7,319 nt of DNA from Bacillota bacterium. Lineage in GTDB: Bacteria > Bacillota > Sulfobacillia > Sulfobacillales > Sulfobacillaceae. Position numbers and translations under genes: made by a program. The DNA lies in the NCBI GenBank assembly GCA_021820675.1, contig JAKADI010000073.1, positions 1 to 7,319 of the forward strand, written 5' to 3'. The notes under the pieces were generated by a model. It ran no database searches, was not told the origin of the DNA, and was given only the letters and a program-made list of their open reading frames with translations. Shown piece after piece: positions 1 to 6,423 of this stretch (position 1 is the first letter of the stretch; every line of letters begins with the position of its first letter).

Positions 1-420
1 TATTTATCCGCATCCCAGGCGCCAATCCGGCCACAACCCATGTCACGGACACGTCCAAAGGATTTCTTTTGTCGCCAAGAAACCAATAGACATTTACTCC
101 CCATCCATGTCGGGTCGGCAAATATGTCGATAAAAGACTGGGCCAACTCGATGAGTCCACACCCTGACGCGCTTTATCACGTCCCAGTTTCCCGGGATCA
201 CGCCTATCGCTCCGACCACCAATCGGAATCGCTTTGATCATCCAGCGCAAACCGAACACCAAGAGAAAGATGCCCATGACGACCCCGGTTATGACGATCT
301 GACCCATAGCGAGGATACCAACTTCTAGACGCAACACCCACGAGGGACATGATCTCCACTAATGCGGCATACCTGTTTCCAAAATCCTCATTAAGGTGTG
401 CAAAAAGACTCAAGACTCCG
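1..420 (-). pseudogene. Possible broken membrane-protein gene, partial at left edge
   Basis: No intact gene fits this stretch. On the reverse strand one frame is open from a stop near 358 to the window edge. From an ATG at 307 it reads MGQIVITGVVMGIFLLVFGL and then RWMIKAI: a strong membrane span followed by basic residues, then a hydrophilic stretch. Just upstream, in a different frame, the reading NRYAALVEIMSLVGVASRSW (about 375 to 316) also looks like membrane-protein sequence but runs into hydrophilic residues and stops at 204. From memory the pair resembles the start of COG4280-type predicted membrane proteins, in which an early acidic membrane segment is followed by a span ending in FGLRWLRKAI. 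If so, the gene carries a frameshift and a deletion. The ATG at 307 has no clear ribosome binding site. It could instead be a short intact gene continuing leftwards, or chance. Confidence 0.3.
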
Positions 421-530
421 CCCCAATCATGGCCGCTACCGTCGATATGACCAAGAGCTAGCATTCCCTGGGTTAAGCAGGGTACTCTTCCTTGATCGAT
501 AAGATCCCATGGGCCCCAGCTCATCTGTCG

Positions 531-1265
531 CTATCTCCCAAAGATGGGAGCAATCAAATTGCCTGCGGCCATACCGATGCCGGCAGCCACCGCCGCTACC
601 GCCAAAAACGACAAACCCGAACGCCATACACTCTTTCCCGAGGAATAACCGCTTAAAGCCCCGAGCGAAAACGCCGTTAACGCCGATAAAACGACCACCC
701 AGGGGAAAACCCCTTGCGGATGTGTGGAGAAAAAATTCGGAATAAGAGGCGGCAACGATCCCAGACCGACAGCAAGTGCCATAAGTCCGGCGTTGCTCCA
801 CGGATTTTCAAAATTCTCGGGGAGAATGCCTAATTCATCGCGCAGCATCAGATTGAGCCATAACGATTTATCTTGTAAAAACCGGTTGAGAAAAACTTGA
901 ATTTCGTCTTCGGAAAACCCGTAACGTCGATATATCTGCCGCATCTCATTCAATTCTTCCTCAGGATTTTCTTCTATTTCCCGTTTTTCCCGAACTACCT
1001 GCGCCTGGTGGTACTGCACCTCGGTCCTCGTCGACAAATAGGACCCGAGCGCCATGGAAACCACCGCCGCCAAAATGGCCGCAATGGTGGCCCCCAAGAC
1101 CGTGCCTTGACCCGCGCCCGCGAAGCTCAACCCGGCCACGAGTCCAATTGTCGCAACCAATCCGTCGTTGACCCCAAATACCACCTGCCGGAGGGTCGTG
1201 GCATGCGTGCCATGCCACGATTCATCTTCATAACTTTCAGGATGCCAAGAACTCAACTGAGCCAT
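531..1265 (-). CDS. VIT1/CCC1-family Fe2+/Mn2+ transporter
   Basis: This 244-residue membrane protein probably moves ferrous iron or manganese out of the cytoplasm, as VIT1/CCC1 proteins do by proton exchange. Five membrane spans are visible at about residues 28-48, 56-77, 157-176, 187-206 and 217-239. The first holds the family motif FGVNDGLVATIGLVAGL with Asp34; Met71 in the second lies 37 residues later, as in plant VIT1. Between spans 2 and 3 is the acidic cytoplasmic metal-binding domain. Glu93, Glu96, Glu104, Glu107, Met140 and Glu144 fall at the spacing I recall for the EgVIT1 metal site (E102, E105, E113, E116, M149, E153). The start at 1265 is chosen because AAGGAG (complement of 1272-1277) sits 6 bases before it; an ATG 7 codons further upstream lacks a site. 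Length is normal. It is divergent from the ABC operon. An acidophile in iron-rich water would need such iron detoxification (inference). Substrate choice between Fe and Mn is open. Confidence 0.92.
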   Translation of the reverse strand: MAQLSSWHPESYEDESWHGTHATTLRQVVFGVNDGLVATIGLVAGLSFAGAGQGTVLGATIAAILAAVVSMALGSYLSTRTEVQYHQAQVVREKREIEENPEEELNEMRQIYRRYGFSEDEIQVFLNRFLQDKSLWLNLMLRDELGILPENFENPWSNAGLMALAVGLGSLPPLIPNFFSTHPQGVFPWVVVLSALTAFSLGALSGYSSGKSVWRSGLSFLAVAAVAAGIGMAAGNLIAPIFGR

Positions 1266-1303
1266 TACATTCTCCTTATTTGGCAAGACTTTTTACGGCC
1301 GAT

Positions 1304-1332
1304 ATTTTATGCCGGAATCACGAAAGCGGCAT
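1304..1332 (-). promoter_or_regulatory. Candidate promoter and operator of the VIT transporter gene
   Basis: Reading leftwards, a TAAAAT hexamer (complement of 1304-1309) lies about 40 bases before the VIT start and could be a -10 box. A perfect 6-base inverted repeat, ATGCCG (1309-1314) and CGGCAT (1327-1332) with 12 bases between, overlaps it; the far arm lies where a -35 box with 17-base spacing would be and does not resemble TTGACA. A dyad at this place fits a regulator binding site, perhaps metal-responsive, but no known operator consensus was recognised. Confidence 0.3.
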
Positions 1333-1410
1333 GGCAGGCGCGTGTTTCCGGAGAATGAAAACTCAGGAATCCGGCCGATTTTCCCAAAGCTCTGACTCTG
1401 TGAATCTTAC

Positions 1411-1429
1411 GGCAGCGCAATTTGCTGCC
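1411..1429. repeat. Short perfect inverted repeat in the intergenic region
   Basis: GGCAGC (1411-1416) and GCTGCC (1424-1429) form a 6-base stem with a 7-base loop. Nearby CTTCAG (1439-1444) and CTGAAG (1479-1484) form another possible stem over a 34-base loop. Either strand could carry a folded leader, but no T-tract follows and no known riboswitch core was recognised. The function is unknown. Confidence 0.3.
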
Positions 1430-1521
1430 AGAGAGACCCTTCAGTCGTGCATTTATGAGGGAAATCACCGTCATTGCCCTGAAGTCGCCAATCCCCCTTT
1501 CATCATTATTGAAAGTACCTA

Positions 1522-1560
1522 TTAACCTCGTGTTATTGAATGGTTAAGAAGTGGTTAACA
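1522..1560 (+). promoter_or_regulatory. Candidate PhoP (Pho) box: four hexamers in 11-bp phase
   Basis: Four hexamers start exactly 11 bases apart: TTAACC at 1522, TTATTG at 1533, TTAAGA at 1544 and TTAACA at 1555. The Bacillus subtilis PhoP binding site is known as repeated TT(A/T/C)A(C/T)A hexamers with about 5 bases between them, which is the layout here. The second repeat is weak (4 of 6 against the degenerate consensus). The forward orientation points to the glycerol-3-phosphate-type importer, which is phosphate-controlled in other bacteria. The distance to its start codon is about 380 bases and the -10 box after the array is poor (GATTAC, 1581-1586), so a long leader or an unseen small transcript would be needed. 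The sequence is AT-rich, so chance is not excluded. Confidence 0.4.
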
Positions 1561-1584
1561 AATCGATGGGAAAACCCACCGATT
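1561..1584. repeat. Imperfect inverted repeat directly after the Pho-box-like array
   Basis: AATCGATGGG (1561-1570) and CCCACCGATT (1575-1584) pair at 9 of 10 positions around an AAAA loop; the mismatch is A1566 against C1579. No T-tract follows, so this is not a standard terminator. It abuts the phased hexamers and could be a second regulator site or a hairpin at the start of a leader RNA. Confidence 0.4.
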
Positions 1585-1828
1585 ACCGGCGCTTAGTGCA
1601 TCAGCCCCGGCCATCAATCAGACTTTTCTAGGGGATAGAACACTGGACAACAGGGGCCGCCTGGGGTCTTGAAAGCGCACACTCCCAAACACTCTGATAG
1701 ATCAAGGGTAGAGCTTACCCGCTGGCCTGCGACGAATAAACCCCTCGCCTCAACAATGACTCCTTGTGTGTTTTACGTCTCTTGAAACTTGCCCCCTTTG
1801 TGATTTCTTCAATCCCTTTCTTAACACG
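1585..1828. other. Intergenic stretch without a recognisable gene
   Basis: I find no credible coding frame here: no open frame combines a good start site with protein-like composition. The only structure seen is a small hairpin, GGGTA (1706-1710) and TACCC (1716-1720) with a 5-base loop. If the Pho-box-like array drives the ABC operon, this would be its untranslated leader. A small RNA is possible but nothing specific supports it. Confidence 0.4.
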
Positions 1829-1874
1829 ATCACAATAATGCAATAATCACACCATCACAATTCGCTAGTATACT
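1829..1874 (+). promoter_or_regulatory. Probable proximal promoter of the ABC importer operon with repeated ATCACA motifs
   Basis: TATACT (1869-1874) matches the -10 consensus at 5 of 6 positions. ATCACA (1846-1851), 17 bases before it, matches the -35 consensus at 4 of 6. Transcription would start near 1881, giving a leader of about 60 bases before the ATG at 1944. ATCACA occurs three times, at 1829, 1846 and 1854; the last two cover the -35 box and spacer, and TTGTGAT at 1798-1804 is the reverse complement of ATCACAA at 1829-1835. The repeats may bind a regulator; no known consensus was recognised. Confidence 0.5.
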
Positions 1875-1943
1875 GGCCCAGAAACATTGAATAAAACTGC
1901 TCAAATTCTTACTGATTTCGTGGTATGGCTTAAGGAGGTAAAC

Positions 1944-3074
1944 ATGGCAAGCATTCAGCTTAACAATGTCTCCAAGACCTTTGGATCCCAGCGTGTTTTG
2001 GCGCCAACACAACTCGAAATCCAAAACGGTGAATTCTTTACAGTTGTGGGACCTTCCGGCAGCGGAAAATCGACGCTGTTGCGCCTGATTGCCGGACTGG
2101 AAGTACCGAGCGCCGGAGAGATTTTGTTTGATGACGAGCGCGTGGACCACAAGCCCGCTTATTCCCGCAATGTGGGTATGGTCTTTCAAAATTACGCCAT
2201 CTATCCTCATATGACGATCCATCAAAATATGAGTTTCGGTCTAGAATCCCAAAAACTACCCAAAACCCAAATCCATCAAAAAGTCAAAGAAATAGCCCAA
2301 ATTCTGGAAATCGATCATCTCCTCACAAAGCGTCCCGGACAGTTGTCTGGCGGCCAAAAACAGAGGGTGGCTCTCGGACGAGCCCTCGTCCGCAATCCCC
2401 GGGTTTTCTTGATGGATGAACCCCTATCCAATCTGGACACCCAATTGCGGGAACGGATGCGCAAGGAAATCCGACTGCTTCACGAAACCTTTCACGTCAC
2501 CACCGTTTATGTAACCCACGACCAAACAGAGGCCATGACCATGGCTGATCGGATTGGTGTCGTAAATGGCGGAGAAATCCAGCAAATCGGCACGCCTGAG
2601 GATATCTATCAACACCCCGCCAACATCTTTGTAGCCACATTCTTCGGCTCGCCCGCCATGAACATCATTCCGGGACGCATTGTACCCTTTAAGGAGACGC
2701 TGGCCTTTGCAGCCGACCATGACCCCGGCAAGCTCTCCCCTCTGCCCGCCGACCTGGCCGCTTACTGCCGCGACCACGGGCTGCAACGCCCCCTGTCCCT
2801 TGGGTTTCGCCCCGAAACGGCCAGTTTGCAACCAAACGGCGCATCGTGGGACATCCCCTTTACGCCCACGTCGATCGAGTCTTTGGGATCTCACTATCAA
2901 ATCCATGGTCAGTGGGCCACCCATCCGATTAGTGTGACAACCACCGCGCGCACTGGGCCACAACGTCACAAACTGCTCAATCTGAGCGTCCCGTGGACCG
3001 ACGTGCACTGGTTTAATGAAGACAGTTGCCTTATCGACTTTACTGCCCCTGTTGGGGTCAGGCAGGAGGCATAA
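1944..3074 (+). CDS. ugpC: ABC importer ATPase, MalK/UgpC type
   Basis: This 376-residue cytoplasmic ATPase powers solute uptake through the two permeases encoded downstream. All ABC motifs are intact: Walker A GPSGSGKST (36-44), Q-loop Gln82 in VFQNYAIYP, signature LSGGQ (134-138), Walker B VFLMDEP with catalytic Glu159, D-loop NLD (163-165) and switch His192 in VTHDQTEAM. After about residue 236 follows the C-terminal OB-fold (TOBE) regulatory domain of the MalK/UgpC/MsmK group, with GSPAMN near 235-240 and LGFRPE at 286-291. Length is typical for the group. The start at 1944 is chosen because AAGGAGG ends 5 bases before it; the frame is open further upstream to an ATG-less region. The next gene's ribosome site lies inside this gene's last codons, so the two are translationally close. 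ATPases of this group can serve several importers; the assignment to glycerol-3-phosphate rests on the neighbours. Confidence 0.93.
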   Translation: MASIQLNNVSKTFGSQRVLAPTQLEIQNGEFFTVVGPSGSGKSTLLRLIAGLEVPSAGEILFDDERVDHKPAYSRNVGMVFQNYAIYPHMTIHQNMSFGLESQKLPKTQIHQKVKEIAQILEIDHLLTKRPGQLSGGQKQRVALGRALVRNPRVFLMDEPLSNLDTQLRERMRKEIRLLHETFHVTTVYVTHDQTEAMTMADRIGVVNGGEIQQIGTPEDIYQHPANIFVATFFGSPAMNIIPGRIVPFKETLAFAADHDPGKLSPLPADLAAYCRDHGLQRPLSLGFRPETASLQPNGASWDIPFTPTSIESLGSHYQIHGQWATHPISVTTTARTGPQRHKLLNLSVPWTDVHWFNEDSCLIDFTAPVGVRQEA

Positions 3075-3078
3075 TCCT

Positions 3079-4047
3079 ATGGCTCAAGCCCGTTCTTTGC
3101 CTCAAAGCCCGGCCCATCGATCGCCTGCATTGCCGGTTGAATCGTGGAGAACTCGGATCAAAACCTCGGTTCTCGGGTACGGACTCATTCTCCCCAGTCT
3201 GTTGGTCTTTCTGACATTCTTCTACGGACCCGCGATATTTCTCGGTTACATCGCTTTCTTTCACTGGAACATTTTTAGCGCCAACAGCAAATTCGTCGGC
3301 TTCGCGAATTTCATCACCCTGTTTCACCAGCCTATATTCTGGCAGTCGTTGCTGAATACGGCTTATTATGTCGTGGTTCTCGTTCCCGTCACCGCGTTGT
3401 TGGCTTTGGCCCTCGCGTTGCTGCTGCGAGAAGGCCTGAACCGCGGACGCGGAGCCATCTCACGGGCTTTCATTTTTTTGCCGCACGTCACTCCCGTTGT
3501 GGCAACGTCCATTATCTGGGTGTGGATTTTTAACCCACAATTCGGTTTGGCGAACACCGTATTGCATTTTGTGCATCTCCCCTCCCTGAACTGGCTGGAG
3601 AGTGTACATTGGGCCTTACCTTCGGTCATGATCTATACGCTGTGGCACTCGGTGGGGCTTTACACGGTGTTATTTTTAGCCGGTTTAGCCTCTATACCCC
3701 GTTCGGTCATTGAGGCCGCGACGACCGATGGCGCCAAGGGATGGCGCATGTTCAAACGGATCTTTTGGCCGATGTTGGGACCTATTACCTTCTTTGTCAT
3801 CGTTCTCGCGTCCATCAATACGATGCAAACCTTCTCGCAAATCTATACCCTCACCGGAGGGCCTCACGGCGGCGCCGGCGGACCGGCCTTCTCCACGACG
3901 ACCGATTCGCTGTTAATTTACCAAACGGCGTTCTTGTACCTGCATTTCTCGCTGGCATCCGCCATGAGTATTATCCTCTTCTTATTAATTTTGATCCTGA
4001 CGCTGGTACAAAAATGGGTGGCCGACCGTTATGTGTTTTACCGTTAA
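3079..4047 (+). CDS. ugpA: ABC importer permease, UgpA/MalF type
   Basis: This 322-residue inner-membrane protein is one half of the transport channel. After a hydrophilic cytoplasmic N-terminus of about 30 residues come six probable membrane spans, starting with YGLILPSLLVFLTFFYGPAI (34-53). The coupling-loop (EAA) motif that docks on the ATPase reads IEAATTDGAKGW and then RIFWPMLGP at about 211-235, close to the consensus EAA-x2-DGA-x8-I-x-LP. The segment before the last span, TLTGGP then IYQTAF (257-285), is typical of CUT1/Ugp first permeases. The start at 3079 follows AGGAGG (3064-3069) by 9 bases and lies 4 bases after the ATPase stop; an in-frame ATG at 3016 would overlap the ATPase by 59 bases and lacks a good site. 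The specific substrate cannot be read from this subunit. Confidence 0.9.
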   Translation: MAQARSLPQSPAHRSPALPVESWRTRIKTSVLGYGLILPSLLVFLTFFYGPAIFLGYIAFFHWNIFSANSKFVGFANFITLFHQPIFWQSLLNTAYYVVVLVPVTALLALALALLLREGLNRGRGAISRAFIFLPHVTPVVATSIIWVWIFNPQFGLANTVLHFVHLPSLNWLESVHWALPSVMIYTLWHSVGLYTVLFLAGLASIPRSVIEAATTDGAKGWRMFKRIFWPMLGPITFFVIVLASINTMQTFSQIYTLTGGPHGGAGGPAFSTTTDSLLIYQTAFLYLHFSLASAMSIILFLLILILTLVQKWVADRYVFYR

Positions 4048-4119
4048 TAGCATCCGGCCTCTTTGAACCCGGTTCCCGTTTTCACTGCCTATTCACCCGC
4101 TGTGGCAAGGAGGAAGTGT

Positions 4120-4938
4120 ATGCCCAAGATCTTTCGTTTACGCACTTGGCTGCTGATCGTTTTGCCCGTGTTGTTTTTCATCCCCATTTATTGGACCTTT
4201 GTCATCGCGGTGGGATACCACGGCGCCGCCTATCACCTCCCCCCCGTCTGGGTGCCTTTGTTCCACTGGGAACCTGTCCTGTATGTGTTGACCCACACCC
4301 ACTGGCTCCGCTATGTGGTCAACACGGTGGCCATCACTGCCGCCACGATCATTTTGGTCCTATTGACCAGTGCCCTGGCCGGTTATGCACTGGCGGAAAT
4401 TCCTTTCAAGGGGCATTCCTTGTACTTTCTTTTGGTGATCGGCGTGATGATGCTCCCCCAACAGGCGCTTTTGGTTCCCCAATATGTCGTATTGTTTCAT
4501 CTGCATATGCTCAATACCTACGCCGCCATGGTCGTCCCGTTTGCCGCCAATAGTTCCAGCATTTTTCTGTTCCGTCAGTTCTTCAAGAAAGTTCCTGTCA
4601 GCTTCCATGAAATTGCCCGCATTGAAGGGGTGAGCACCCTGCGCTATATCTTCCGGGTAGCGGTTCCCCTGGCTAAACCGGCAGTAGCCACCTCTATTTT
4701 GCTAACGTTCATCGCCGCCTGGAATCAATTCCAATGGCCATTAATTATGACCAACAGTCCACAAATTCAACCCATCGAGCTGGCTTTAAGCCATTACATG
4801 CAGACTTACCAGGCCAACTGGCGGGAACTGGCTTCGGCGGCTCTACTCGCCCTCAGTCCCATTCTCATTGTCTTCGCCTTCACGCAAAAACACATCGTGC
4901 AAGCCGTAGCGGGAGGCGATCTGAATGCCAAAGACTAA
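4120..4938 (+). CDS. ugpE: ABC importer permease, UgpE/MalG type
   Basis: This 272-residue inner-membrane protein is the second half of the channel. A first span (10-30) is followed by a periplasmic loop and five further probable spans from about 70 onward. The coupling loop reads EIARIEGVSTLRY then RVAVPLAKPA (164-188). It keeps the key Glu and Gly, but EAA is EIA, and DGA is EGV, a looser form than in the partner permease. The region after it, TFIAAWNQFQWPLIM (196-210), and the end FTQKHIVQAVAGG are standard for UgpE-like second permeases. The start at 4120 is preceded by AAGGAGG with 6 bases between; an in-frame start at 4063 has no such site. The gap to the first permease is 72 bases with no terminator, so both are on one transcript. 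Confidence 0.9.
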   Translation: MPKIFRLRTWLLIVLPVLFFIPIYWTFVIAVGYHGAAYHLPPVWVPLFHWEPVLYVLTHTHWLRYVVNTVAITAATIILVLLTSALAGYALAEIPFKGHSLYFLLVIGVMMLPQQALLVPQYVVLFHLHMLNTYAAMVVPFAANSSSIFLFRQFFKKVPVSFHEIARIEGVSTLRYIFRVAVPLAKPAVATSILLTFIAAWNQFQWPLIMTNSPQIQPIELALSHYMQTYQANWRELASAALLALSPILIVFAFTQKHIVQAVAGGDLNAKD

Positions 4939-5039
4939 ACCGCCAAAAATCCTGTAGGTTTATCCGCCCATGACCCGCACCAAGTGTCAAGCGATAGAGA
5001 TTGGTCTCACAAAAACCATGTAAAGGATCAGTGATACGC

Positions 5040-6359
5040 ATGCATCGACATCCATTTATCCGGCTCAAATCGAATCGCCTCGCACTGTTAGCGGGGGCCA
5101 GCATAATCGCGGTAGTGGGCCTGGCAGGTTGCGGAAGCACTCAGGCCCAAGGACTGAAATCGGCAAAAGGGATCACTACCGTCACACTGTGGGAATCCCA
5201 TTCCCCTGGAGGACCCGCAGGACAATCGATGACGGCGTTGGTAAATAAATTTAACAGCACCCATCACTCGATCCATGTTGCCCTCACCGTGACCAAAGCC
5301 AGCCATAAAGCACTGGGCGCGTTGGCTGCCGGTGATGCTCCGGTTCTGGCCGAGATTAGCCACTACGACGGGAACTTTCTGGCCGCCCATGCCTTGGAGT
5401 CGTGGAATCCTTACATTGGCCATGAAATTTCCTTGAGCGTTAAACAGTCCATATATCCGGCGGTCTGGCACAATGGCGAAGTCAAGGGACAGCACTACAG
5501 GCTCCAGGCATCCGCCAAGGTCAGTCAGCTAACTTACAACAAGGCCATTTTCGCCAAAGTCGGTATTTCGCAAGTACCTACCACATGGACGCAACTGGCT
5601 CGGGACGTGGCCCTGATTAAACAGAAGGACCCCGGAGTCATTCCTTTAGCTTGGAAAGATTCTTCAGCTCATATCCTTCCTCCTCTGCTGAGCAACGGCG
5701 GGCACATCTATAAACCGGGGTCGAACCAAAAGGCCGCGGATTTCCTTTCTTCGGCGGCCCAAAAAACCTTTAACTATTTCCGCACCCTCTATCAAAACAA
5801 AGAAATGATTTTCGCCCACGGAACCCAGATTCGCGCAGACCTGGGCGCGGGCAAACTGGCCATAGCCGATGGCACATCGGCCGGGTACGAAAAGGCGCTT
5901 GCCGCTGTTGGCGGAAAATTTCCCGTCGGGGTCTTCCCCTATCCTCAGGGATCCACGGGCCAGTCTTCCAATTTGGTTCAGGGTCTCGGATTCGTTTTGA
6001 TGCGTGGCCATACACCCGCACAATATCAAGCAGCGGCCACATTCGTGAATTGGTTTTTTTCACCACAACAACAAGCCTACTGGGGGGAACACTCCGGGTT
6101 TCCTCCGGTCACGGGGGCAGGGTATCAACAGATACCTTCAAGTTTTCTCAAAAGCCACGATGGTCTGGTGGTGGCCGCGCATATATTGAGCTCCCCGAAC
6201 ACCATTTCCCGTCCGATTCCCGATGCGTATAAAGAAGTGCAGTCGTCTTTGGACACACAGTTTTTCAACGTGGTGACGGGACGGGAAAGTGTTTCCCAGG
6301 GTCTCGCCACGTTAGAGAAGCAAGCCAATGGCTACCTCTCTGGCAAATCCGCGCTCTAA
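5040..6359 (+). CDS. ugpB: Lipoprotein solute-binding protein, UgpB-like
   Basis: This 439-residue protein should be a membrane-anchored receptor that captures the solute and delivers it to the permeases. The N-terminus has basic residues, a hydrophobic stretch (14-28) and lipobox LAGC (28-31), so Cys31 would be lipidated after cleavage by signal peptidase II. The mature part follows the family 1 extracellular binding-protein fold: TTVTLWESHSPGG at the start, AAGDAPVLAEISHYDGNFLA in the first lobe, LTYNKAIFAKVG, and the hinge region GEHSGFPPVTGAGY. The layout matches E. coli UgpB (438 residues in the precursor) and an Arg lies in NTISRPIPDAY near the position of the UgpB ligand Arg; this alignment was by eye. 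Sugar-binding CUT1 relatives remain possible. The start is uncertain: AAAGGA (5022-5027) is 12 bases before this ATG but only 3 before a GTG at 5031; a TTG at 5001 also opens the frame. The gap from ugpE is 101 bases with no terminator. Placing the receptor last differs from E. coli ugpBAECQ. Confidence 0.86.
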   Translation: MHRHPFIRLKSNRLALLAGASIIAVVGLAGCGSTQAQGLKSAKGITTVTLWESHSPGGPAGQSMTALVNKFNSTHHSIHVALTVTKASHKALGALAAGDAPVLAEISHYDGNFLAAHALESWNPYIGHEISLSVKQSIYPAVWHNGEVKGQHYRLQASAKVSQLTYNKAIFAKVGISQVPTTWTQLARDVALIKQKDPGVIPLAWKDSSAHILPPLLSNGGHIYKPGSNQKAADFLSSAAQKTFNYFRTLYQNKEMIFAHGTQIRADLGAGKLAIADGTSAGYEKALAAVGGKFPVGVFPYPQGSTGQSSNLVQGLGFVLMRGHTPAQYQAAATFVNWFFSPQQQAYWGEHSGFPPVTGAGYQQIPSSFLKSHDGLVVAAHILSSPNTISRPIPDAYKEVQSSLDTQFFNVVTGRESVSQGLATLEKQANGYLSGKSAL

Positions 6360-6423
6360 AGCTGCCAGACGTGGTATGGAGATGAGAGTCAACACGGCAA
6401 TACCGGAAGGTTCTAAGGAGAGA

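Noticed and set aside
40..237. Forward 65-codon open frame at the left edge
   Set aside because: Polar, His/Ser-rich composition, no ribosome site and no family resemblance; the reverse strand reads more like protein here.
897..1358. Forward open frame of 153 codons
   Set aside because: It is antisense to the clearly real VIT gene, has low-quality arginine-rich composition and no ribosome site.
1266..1500. Metal or fluoride riboswitch in the VIT leader
   Set aside because: Short stems exist and a manganese (yybP-ykoY) or fluoride (crcB) switch would make sense here, but neither conserved core could be matched on the reverse strand.
1280..1525. Possible small forward gene between VIT and the ABC operon
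   Set aside because: The frame opens with TTG without a ribosome site; the internal ATG has GGAG only one base before it, and the product has no recognisable features.
2424..3008. Reverse open frame of 194 codons inside the ATPase gene
   Set aside because: It is antisense to a gene with all ABC motifs intact, and its product shows no recognisable domain.
3741..4553. Forward open frame of 270 codons across the two permease genes
   Set aside because: It is a frame shadow of both permeases; its Cys/Arg/His-rich product resembles no protein family, whereas both permeases are complete with motifs and ribosome sites.
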